This document shows, piece after piece, positions 20,496 through 27,879 of a stretch of DNA of 64,000 nt. The position numbers were made by a program, and so were the translations under genes. The DNA lies in NCBI GenBank assembly GCA_002763265.1, contig PEZQ01000002.1, forward strand, positions 1 to 64,000, written 5' to 3'. Position 1 is the first letter of the stretch, and each line of letters starts with the position of its first letter. The notes under the pieces are model-generated. The model searched no databases. It was not told the DNA's origin and was given only the letters and a program-made list of their open reading frames with translations. This stretch comes from an archaeon CG10_big_fil_rev_8_21_14_0_10_43_11. Lineage in GTDB: Archaea > Nanobdellota > Nanobdellia > PEZQ01.

Positions 20496-22341
20496 CAGAA
20501 AACACCTCCGTATAGTACATGCTTTTTGAGAATAGTGCGCGACTGAGACCTGTTGAAAATGAGCCAATAAACACGTGGGTCACACCCTTTGCTAAAAGTT
20601 GGTCATGCAGCGTTTGGTTGTTTGGATTGAGAGTAAGAACATGGTAAAGAGCAACACGCGAAGCATACTCAGTGTAGTTGTACGCACTCCAGCACGTATT
20701 TGTAAAGTACCATACCTTTCGCGAAGTAATGGGAAAAATGCGCTCTCCATAACTGCTTGAACGCCCCACACATCCCGCACCACCCCCATCAATGAGAAAG
20801 GTTGCATTAAGAGAAACATTTTCACGAATAAAGTCCATTGCGTGATAAAATGACGCGTCAGGAACTGGAATTGAAGATGCAAACGTTCCCTGCACAATCG
20901 TGCTGAAGAAAAACAAAGGAGAGGGGGAGGCAACAAGCACAAATGCAATAACGATAATAGTATTAATTCTGGTGCGCGTTAAAACGCGTGAAAACGCAAT
21001 TGCATAAAACAACCAAACTATCAGGGTTTGACGAACAAAGTTATTGTCGCCAAACAGAAAGAAATTAAACACAACAAGAAAAATAAAAAACAAGCCAAGC
21101 GTTTTTTTCTTCACTAATGTTTGCCAGTCAAACACAAGAAACAGGATGCCTAAAACAAACAGGATAGAAAATGAAACGCCCTGCGAGAAAAGAACAAACA
21201 CACCAAGCACGCGGGCAGGTAGTGGAAGCGCGTTTGCTGTTGAAATTGCAAAAAGGTCTGCTTTATTCTGCAACAAAAACGGGAGCAGAAGATACGCGCC
21301 AAAGGTTAAAAAAAAAGGAACAAGCGCAACAGCGCTCAACACTGCTGCAAACAAAAACTCTTTAATGATGCGATAAAGGCGTGCGTACTCTTTTTCAATA
21401 CTAAGCGCGCATGCAACTGCTGCTCCAAACACTGCGGCAACAAGACCCACATACCAGTGAAATAACGCAATACCAAGAGTTGCAAGCACAAAAGCAAAAC
21501 GGGCATGCCCTCCTTTTGAAAGCACATTGAGCGCGTACATAAAAAGCATGAGAAAAGGGAGTGCAAGCGCGTATGGATAAATGCCTGAGACTGCGAGAAG
21601 AAAACAAAAATCAAAGGCAAACGCGAAAAACAAGAACGCGTTTTTCGCGCGTTTTTTGCTAAACAACTGTGAGAAAAAAAGAAAGGCAAAAACCAAAAAA
21701 GCACTATTGCCAAACAACAGTGCAAATGACGCACCAACAAGCGTGTTTATTCCGGCAAGGTCAAAAAGAAGAGGTATAATGATAGTTCCTGGAAAATAAA
21801 AAAACCCTTCAATAATTTCAAAGGGTACAAGATTTGCCATAATACCCCCTTTAAGAACCATAGCATGGGCAAGAGAACCAAAACGCCCCACATCAGAACC
21901 AAGAATAATCCAATTGAGTTTTGCAAAGACAAACACGCGGGCAAAAAACGCGAGCACAAGTATCATAAGTGCAGACCTGCTTTCCAACCTGAATTCAAGA
22001 GCGCGCTTAGACAAGAGCAAGATACGAAACGCGAACGGAAACGAAGAGAGTGAAAACACAAAAAACAAAAACCATTTTGAAAGTGGCGCGTTAAGCAAAC
22101 TACCAAGCACAAGAGTAGCAAGCGTGTTAAGTACAAAACTGCCAAGAACTGAGAAGCCAATAAAACTGAGCAGAGCAGGTTTTTTTGAAAATGAAAGGTA
22201 TGCGAGCGCGCCAGGAATAAACAGAATAAAAAGCGCACTTAACAGCAAGACAAGAGGAGAAATAGAAAAAAACAGGCCGCACAAAAGAAGGGAAAACGCG
22301 CTAAGCACGAGAAACAAAACACCACCTTGTTTGATGCGCAT
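20464..22341 (-). CDS. Polytopic GT-C-type membrane protein, probable glycosyltransferase
   Basis: A protein of about 625 residues with some twelve or more hydrophobic helices and a C-terminal outside domain of roughly 150 residues (HAMDFIRENVSLNATFL, ending ANTSIFKVA). An early loop with GSDVGRFGSLAHA resembles the acidic first loop of GT-C enzymes. The C-terminal pattern (family members in a crisis-free stretch of DGGG, YFTNTCWSAYNYTEY) is typical of archaeal PMT/DUF-type surface-sugar transferases, but I cannot name a family. The ATG at 22341 is chosen over a GTG at 22356 because a TATA-like CATTTTTTTAATGG near 22375 predicts transcription from about 22350. Confidence 0.65.
   Translation of the reverse strand: MRIKQGGVLFLVLSAFSLLLCGLFFSISPLVLLLSALFILFIPGALAYLSFSKKPALLSFIGFSVLGSFVLNTLATLVLGSLLNAPLSKWFLFFVFSLSSFPFAFRILLLSKRALEFRLESRSALMILVLAFFARVFVFAKLNWIILGSDVGRFGSLAHAMVLKGGIMANLVPFEIIEGFFYFPGTIIIPLLFDLAGINTLVGASFALLFGNSAFLVFAFLFFSQLFSKKRAKNAFLFFAFAFDFCFLLAVSGIYPYALALPFLMLFMYALNVLSKGGHARFAFVLATLGIALFHWYVGLVAAVFGAAVACALSIEKEYARLYRIIKEFLFAAVLSAVALVPFFLTFGAYLLLPFLLQNKADLFAISTANALPLPARVLGVFVLFSQGVSFSILFVLGILFLVFDWQTLVKKKTLGLFFIFLVVFNFFLFGDNNFVRQTLIVWLFYAIAFSRVLTRTRINTIIVIAFVLVASPSPLFFFSTIVQGTFASSIPVPDASFYHAMDFIRENVSLNATFLIDGGGAGCVGRSSSYGERIFPITSRKVWYFTNTCWSAYNYTEYASRVALYHVLTLNPNNQTLHDQLLAKGVTHVFIGSFSTGLSRALFSKSMYYTEVFSDANTSIFKVA
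20503..20509 (-). promoter_or_regulatory. Strong Shine-Dalgarno site inside the preceding gene
   Basis: The minus strand reads GGAGGTG, 7 bases before an ATG. The site lies within the last codons of the upstream gene. It rules out a longer N-terminus starting near 20567 for the downstream gene. Confidence 0.8.
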
Positions 22342-22393
22342 ACCACCTTCATACACTATGCGCCATTAAAAAAATGTAGCGCGTGCACACGTA

Positions 22394-23764
22394 TTATGCG
22401 CGTAAAATCTTTTCTTTTAGCACAAGCCAGCCTGAGCGAAGCTTGACTTTCAAGTCGCGCGGGCTTCTTACTGAAAGCAGATTTGAAACAATTTTTTGGG
22501 GGGTGAGATAAAATGATGAGTACGCCTTTGTTTGCAGAGACTTCATCTCGTCAAGAGTCACCCCTTTTGGAACATAAAAGGGAAATGTGTCATCAGGCAT
22601 GAAACGCGCCCAAAAATCAGGCGCGAGTTTTCCTTCACGAACCGCAATACTAAACAAATCAGAACCCGGAATGGGCATAGCAAGATGAAAATCAGCGTAA
22701 TCAGGATTCAGCTTCTTTGCAAAGGCAAGGGTTTGTTCCATCTCTTCTTTTGTTTCGGTTGGGTGGCCAAACACAAAATAACCAATGGTTTTGAGTCCTG
22801 CTTTTTTTGCTTCATAAAACCCATGAAATAATGCCTCATTGCTCACATATTTTTTGATAACCTCGTTTCGCACGCGCTCGCTTCCAGATTCCACACCGAA
22901 CTTGATATTTGTGCACCCTGCTTTTTTCATGAGGTCAAGAAGTGGTCTGTCTACATAATCAGCACGCGTCTCACACCCCCAGCGAATCCTGATACCGCGT
23001 TCAAGAAGTAAAACACACATATCTCGCACGCGTTGCATGTCAAGGGTGAAAAAATCATCTTGAATCTCAACATAATCAATGCCCTGTTTTGCAAGCAGTA
23101 CAAACTCGTCAACCACGTTTTTAGCGCTTCGCTTGCGATACGAGCGTTTTGTTGGTAGCGCGCAAAACACGCAATTGTAAGGACACCCGCGTGACGTGAT
23201 AAGGGTAGTAATACGGCCCGGGTCAAGGGGTGAAAAATATTTTTGTTGGGGTAGCAAGTCGCGCGCGGGAAGCGGGAGCGCGTCTAAATTTTTAATTGGT
23301 TCAGGTTTGTTTGCGCGCACGATGCCCGTATCATCAGCCCATACCAAGCCAGGCGTGCTCATGTCACGTGTTTTAAGAAAGTGAGGAAATGAGCGTTCAG
23401 CATCACCGCGAAACCCGAAATCAGCGCCAATCATGGTAAGTGAGTGGGGTGCGTGGTGAATGTGGGGTCCGCCAACAAACGTTTCAGCGCTAATGCCTTC
23501 TGCAAGTCTTTTTGCAATAGCAAATGAAAATGAAGATACATAAAATCCAACTGCGTCAGGCTTCTTGTCATTTACAAACGCAATAACGTCTGAGACTGAC
23601 ATATTGAGTGCTGGCGCGTCAAGAATAGATACTTCGATGCCTGCTTTGCGAATACTTCCTGCAATGTAGGCAAGACCAAGCGGGGGGTAGAGTTGAACGG
23701 GTAAATGGAGGTTTGTATCTTGTGAAGAGAGCGTGTACGGGGGGTTGACCAGTATAACGTTCAT
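22394..23764 (-). CDS. B12-binding-domain radical SAM enzyme
   Basis: A 456-residue protein. Residues 1-130 form a Rossmann-like cobalamin-binding domain (MNVILVNPPY, YPPLGLAYIAGSIRKAG, VGGPHIHHAP), without an obvious DxHxxG base-on motif. The radical SAM core follows, with the cluster motif SRGCPYNCVFCALP. Such enzymes often methylate or rearrange unactivated carbons in lipids, cofactors or sugars. A TATA-like CACTTATAGC near 23793 places the mRNA start close to the ATG, so the message is probably leaderless. It lies just downstream of a DegT aminotransferase and is paralogous in layout to the protein at 25001-26416. Substrate unknown; a lipid carrier or surface-glycan precursor is inferred from context. 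Confidence 0.85.
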   Translation of the reverse strand: MNVILVNPPYTLSSQDTNLHLPVQLYPPLGLAYIAGSIRKAGIEVSILDAPALNMSVSDVIAFVNDKKPDAVGFYVSSFSFAIAKRLAEGISAETFVGGPHIHHAPHSLTMIGADFGFRGDAERSFPHFLKTRDMSTPGLVWADDTGIVRANKPEPIKNLDALPLPARDLLPQQKYFSPLDPGRITTLITSRGCPYNCVFCALPTKRSYRKRSAKNVVDEFVLLAKQGIDYVEIQDDFFTLDMQRVRDMCVLLLERGIRIRWGCETRADYVDRPLLDLMKKAGCTNIKFGVESGSERVRNEVIKKYVSNEALFHGFYEAKKAGLKTIGYFVFGHPTETKEEMEQTLAFAKKLNPDYADFHLAMPIPGSDLFSIAVREGKLAPDFWARFMPDDTFPFYVPKGVTLDEMKSLQTKAYSSFYLTPQKIVSNLLSVRSPRDLKVKLRSGWLVLKEKILRA

Positions 23765-23800
23765 ACTACAAGAGAATCTTGTTTTGCTATAAGTGTGTAT

Positions 23801-24967
23801 CTATGCAACACCCACAGAAACAGCGTTATACACGCGTGCAAGCGTTTCTTTTGAGAAATCCGCACGCACAGGAAGCAGGACGGTTCTTTTGCTAATCATG
23901 CGCGAAATTGTGTGTTGTTCTTTTCCGCAGTAAGTCAGCCATGATGGTTGCGCATCAATGCCACGCGCAAGTAAATGTGCAAGCATTTTTTCACGCTCAT
24001 CAGAGAGAAACACAAGATCAGCATACGAGTGTTTTGAAAAACGTGCCACGTTTTGCACAGGCACGATGCGTGAAAGTTTTTTTGCAAGCGCGTGCGCGTT
24101 TTTTCTTCTTGCTTTCAAGTGGGCGGGGTGTTCAAGCTGAAAAAGACCAAGACTTGCCTGGAGCCGCGAGAACTCTGCGTTTTTTGGGGTTTTTACACCA
24201 ATATCTTCAAACAAGAAAGCAAGCGGGTCTTTGTTAAACATACGCAAAATGCGCAAGACCGGGTATGAGGTGAGCGCAAAAACGCGCGGTAAAAGTGCTT
24301 TTTCAAAAACGCTGGCTTTCATGACTTTTCGTAGAGTAACAATAGGTGATGCGCGCCGCGCGTGTTTCTGTTCTTCACGCAAGTGTTTTGAAAGTCCTTC
24401 ATCACTCGTAACAACCACGCCTCCGCCAAGCGTGTTAAGCTCTTTTCCAATACCCAAACTAAACACGGCAGCATGACCAAAACTGCCCGCGGGCTTGAGA
24501 TGATATGATGTTTCTAGCGCGTGCGCACAATCCTCAACTAAGATGAGTCCGTGTTCTTCACAAAACGCATTGACTGCTGAAACGTTGAACGGGTTTCCGT
24601 GCGCGTGCAAACCAATAACGGCACGCGTGCGCTTTGAAACCTGTTTTGCAAGCGCGTCAGCATTGAGGTTAAACGAATCAGCGTTCACGTCTACAAACAC
24701 GGGCCGTGCGCCAAGCCTGCGTACCACATTTGCAACAATAGGCGTGTTGTATGCGGGCAGGAGCACTTCGTCACCAGACCCCACCCCGTAATAGGAAAGT
24801 ACGAGTTCAAGACCAAAGCGTGCTGAAGAAAAGGCAAGCGCCTCATCCTGCTTGGTGCGACGTGCAAACGCGTCTTCAAAATCGTCTACAACACGCGAAT
24901 CACAGGCGCGTGCGAGCACGGCTTTTGAAAGTGGCGTGTGAATGCGCTTTCGAGGAATGACCTGCAT
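23801..24967 (-). CDS. DegT/DnrJ/EryC1-type PLP aminotransferase
   Basis: A protein of about 388 residues with the fold-type I features of sugar aminotransferases: LLPAYNTPIVANVVRRLGA early on, the VEDCAHAL motif that contacts PLP, and SLGIGKELNTLGGGVVVT with the probable PLP-binding lysine. Family members usually convert a nucleotide-linked ketosugar to an aminosugar. The ATG at 24967 is preferred over 24994 because an AATTTATG element near 24994 would start transcription at about 24968. It sits between two B12 radical SAM genes, suggesting the three act on the same precursor. No nucleotide-sugar dehydratase is in the window. Confidence 0.88.
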   Translation of the reverse strand: MQVIPRKRIHTPLSKAVLARACDSRVVDDFEDAFARRTKQDEALAFSSARFGLELVLSYYGVGSGDEVLLPAYNTPIVANVVRRLGARPVFVDVNADSFNLNADALAKQVSKRTRAVIGLHAHGNPFNVSAVNAFCEEHGLILVEDCAHALETSYHLKPAGSFGHAAVFSLGIGKELNTLGGGVVVTSDEGLSKHLREEQKHARRASPIVTLRKVMKASVFEKALLPRVFALTSYPVLRILRMFNKDPLAFLFEDIGVKTPKNAEFSRLQASLGLFQLEHPAHLKARRKNAHALAKKLSRIVPVQNVARFSKHSYADLVFLSDEREKMLAHLLARGIDAQPSWLTYCGKEQHTISRMISKRTVLLPVRADFSKETLARVYNAVSVGVA

Positions 24968-25000
24968 ACACTTTTTTTGTGCGCGCATACACATAAATTT

Positions 25001-26416
25001 TTAGGTGAAAACGCGCAGCGTGTCACGAATAAGCGGAATATTCTTGTCAAGGTTAAGTACAAACGTGAGCGCGTGGCGCGTTATAAAACGAAAGAGAAAG
25101 CGTGGAGAAAAATAAAATGAACGATAAAATCTTGATTGCAGTGCCTCAAGTGTTTTTGTATCAACCCTGCTAAAGTTTTGCTGTACTTCTTCATTGCGGT
25201 TTGTAAAACTCCACGCATTTATATCCCCTTTAAACAAAGATGCAGCAGGGTATTCAGTGAGGTGGGCGACCTGTATCATATCAAGGTCAAGCGAGTTTGC
25301 AAGCGTGATGGTTTTTTCAATTTCCTCAAGCGTTTCAGATTCGTTGCCAATAATAAAATAGCCAACAATGTTGATGTGGTATTTGTTGCAGAGAAAAACA
25401 GCTTTGCGAATCTTTTCAACGCTTGTTCCTTTTTGCACGTTTTTAAGGATGCGGTCACTGCCTGACTCAAGACCCATGCAGACTGTTGTGCATCCTGCAC
25501 TGCGCATTGCTGAGATAAGTGGTTCGTTGAGCGTGTCAACCCTGCTTTGCACTGCCCATTTTATGCGCGTCTTTCGTTTTGCAAGCACCGCACACAACTC
25601 AATAACGCGGTTTGAATTAAGCGTGAACAAGTCGTCGAGGATATAGACAAAGTTCACGCCTTTTGAGTGTAAACACTCGAATTCGTCTGCTATGTGTTGT
25701 GCGCTTCTGTAGCGATATTTCTTGCCGTGCGATGCGCGTTCAGCTTCAGAGCAAAACGAACAACTATACGGGCATCCCCGTGAAGTCATAACAAAACCAA
25801 CACGCATGCGTGCGTTGAGACTGGTAGGATAATAAAAAGAGTATCCCTGATTAATAAATAATTCATGCTTTGGCGAGGGAAGCGAGTCGAAATCGTCAAG
25901 TTCAAGGATAGTTCGCACCCCCCTTGCGTAGGTGAGTTTTGAAGCAAACCAGCACAATCCGGGAATATCACGCACACATTTTTTTTTGGTAACTAAACAG
26001 TCAACAACACGGGCAAGCGCGTTCTCAAACTCGCCAAGAACAACATAGTCAATACAAGATGACGCGTGCAAAAAACGTGTTACAAGATAGGTGGGCGCGT
26101 TTCCAACTACGACAACAGGCATATGAGCAAATAATGCGTTTTGCTTAATTGCATTCACCAGCGACACGGTTTCCTGTGAAACAGCTAAGTTTGGTTTTAT
26201 CACAAGAATGTCCGGTTTTGTGTGGGAAAGAAACGAAAACACGGTTTGAGGGGTTTTGCCATGCACTGCAGTATCAAAAAAAAAGGTCTCGCATCCTTCT
26301 TTTTCAAGAATGCGTGCAGCAATACCAAGGTCAATTGGCGGAAGTAAATGCTTGGGGTGCGTGGTCTTATCCTTGAGATGAAATGTTGTGTGAAGCAGGG
26401 CTACGCGCGGCGCCAT
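25001..26416 (-). CDS. B12-binding-domain radical SAM enzyme
   Basis: About 471 residues. The N-terminal half has a cobalamin-binding-like Rossmann domain (LLPPIDLGIAARILEKEG, PDILVIKPNLAVS). The radical SAM core follows with TSRGCPYSCSFCSEAE and later GLESGSDRILKNVQKGT. The layout matches the 22394-23764 protein, but the sequences are well diverged, so this is not a recent duplicate. The ATG at 26416 is preferred over a GTG at 26422; an ATTTATAGC element near 26437 predicts an almost leaderless mRNA. It is upstream of the aminotransferase on the same strand with 33 bases between them. The reaction is unknown. Confidence 0.83.
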   Translation of the reverse strand: MAPRVALLHTTFHLKDKTTHPKHLLPPIDLGIAARILEKEGCETFFFDTAVHGKTPQTVFSFLSHTKPDILVIKPNLAVSQETVSLVNAIKQNALFAHMPVVVVGNAPTYLVTRFLHASSCIDYVVLGEFENALARVVDCLVTKKKCVRDIPGLCWFASKLTYARGVRTILELDDFDSLPSPKHELFINQGYSFYYPTSLNARMRVGFVMTSRGCPYSCSFCSEAERASHGKKYRYRSAQHIADEFECLHSKGVNFVYILDDLFTLNSNRVIELCAVLAKRKTRIKWAVQSRVDTLNEPLISAMRSAGCTTVCMGLESGSDRILKNVQKGTSVEKIRKAVFLCNKYHINIVGYFIIGNESETLEEIEKTITLANSLDLDMIQVAHLTEYPAASLFKGDINAWSFTNRNEEVQQNFSRVDTKTLEALQSRFYRSFYFSPRFLFRFITRHALTFVLNLDKNIPLIRDTLRVFT

Positions 26417-26472
26417 ATCCACATGAATAACATGCGCGCTATAAATGTGTTATCATACTAAACAATGTTAGC

Positions 26473-27879
26473 TTAGCGCGCAAAGACGCGTGCAGGACCA
26501 AATTGCATAACTTGTTTAAAACCATATTTTAAAAGCAGGTCTTGAGCAATGCGCGTTGTGTTAAAACCAGTACGGTTCTCGTAATTTATAACCGGTTCGC
26601 TCTTTTCGCCGCTTAGAATTGCATAATTAAACGTGGCGTTGAGAAACGCGAGTTCAAGCTCCCGGGGGCTTTTGGCTTCACGAACACGCGGTATGCTGTC
26701 GCCTAAGGAAGGAAAGAACAGTAACGGGATGTTTTTTTGCGTGTACACGTACCCGCACGTTTCTGACCACGTATCAAAAAGAATGAGACCTGTTGCAGCG
26801 GCTTGGTTTCCAACAAAGGTTTGTGCCTGACAAAACGTTTCTTTTGGCGCGAGATTTGTTGAGAAAAGCAACAAAACAGAAACAAGTGTAAAACCAGCAA
26901 AACACCACACTAAATGCGTATTTTTTTTGACAAGCATGCTCAATCCGGTTCCAAACATAATAAGCAGCAAAACAGTAAGCGGAAGAATAAAACGATATTC
27001 CTTGTGAGGGATAAAAGAAAACACAACAAGCCAGACAAACGCGCTTGCAAGAACAAGACGGTGCTGTTTTTCCCAGGTAAAAACAAGAACACCAAGAAGA
27101 GGAATAAGCATGAACCGCCAGGAAAGCGCTATTTTTTGCACGTAAAAAACAAAGGGGGCAACACCAAATTGCGCGCTTTGATTGCTCAAGATATTATAAT
27201 AGAAAAACCGGAATGTTGAGACAAACGGAAAACCATAGATAACCCAGTCAAGCACACCAGAAAAGAGCAGGGACAGAAAAAGACCAAACACAAAAGAGCG
27301 GATATCCTGTTTTGAACGCCACACATACAAAAGAATAACGGGCGCAAGTATAAATGCGGGCGGGCGAATCATACCTGCAATTCCTAAAAGAATGCCTGCA
27401 AAAAATCGCGATTTTGGTCCGCGCACGCTTAAGCCAAGAGCTCCAAGAAGAGGAATAAGCATAACTGGAGTTGAGAGCGTTCGTGAACTATAAACAAGCA
27501 GTTCCCACCATACGCCAACAAAAAAAGTAGCACTTAACGCCTCACGCTGCGAAGCATGAGAACGCACAAGCAGGTAAGTAAAACACACAATAAGCATAGA
27601 TGCAAGAACGTGGGTGAAATGTGTGCTAAACAGTGCAAACGACGCGGAAACAAACGACGTGAATGTGAAGATAGCCTGGATGAGAAGAGGGTAGAAAAAA
27701 GAGCGCATGCCATACACAAATTCAAAGGGGATGATGCCAAAACCCTGCGCACCAAAAAAGGCTACTTCAAGAGACTGAAAAATTTCGTCAGAATGAAAAA
27801 ATCCACCAGACCGTACAAACACAAACAAGCGAAGCACAAAGGCAAAAACAAGAATCAGCGGAAGGGGTTTTGGTTTCAT
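26473..27879 (-). CDS. GT22/Alg9-like membrane mannosyltransferase
   Basis: A 468-residue protein with about ten hydrophobic helices. The first loop reads FFHSDEIFQSLEVAFFG and is followed by FEFVYGMRSFFYPLL. This matches the HxDE-x-FQ-x-x-E ... [WF]E ... G-x-RS-x-x-xP pattern of GT22 enzymes (Alg9, PIG-B type), which transfer mannose from a dolichyl-phosphate sugar. A dolichyl-phosphate-mannose synthase-like gene lies at 36325-37005. The start codon overlaps the stop of the 945-residue gene upstream (ATGA), so the two are translationally coupled. Confidence 0.75.
   Translation of the reverse strand: MKPKPLPLILVFAFVLRLFVFVRSGGFFHSDEIFQSLEVAFFGAQGFGIIPFEFVYGMRSFFYPLLIQAIFTFTSFVSASFALFSTHFTHVLASMLIVCFTYLLVRSHASQREALSATFFVGVWWELLVYSSRTLSTPVMLIPLLGALGLSVRGPKSRFFAGILLGIAGMIRPPAFILAPVILLYVWRSKQDIRSFVFGLFLSLLFSGVLDWVIYGFPFVSTFRFFYYNILSNQSAQFGVAPFVFYVQKIALSWRFMLIPLLGVLVFTWEKQHRLVLASAFVWLVVFSFIPHKEYRFILPLTVLLLIMFGTGLSMLVKKNTHLVWCFAGFTLVSVLLLFSTNLAPKETFCQAQTFVGNQAAATGLILFDTWSETCGYVYTQKNIPLLFFPSLGDSIPRVREAKSPRELELAFLNATFNYAILSGEKSEPVINYENRTGFNTTRIAQDLLLKYGFKQVMQFGPARVFAR

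Noticed and set aside
20496-20567. Longer start for the small membrane protein
   Set aside because: The strong GGAGGTG site before the ATG at 20495 decides the start; the extra residues have no family support.
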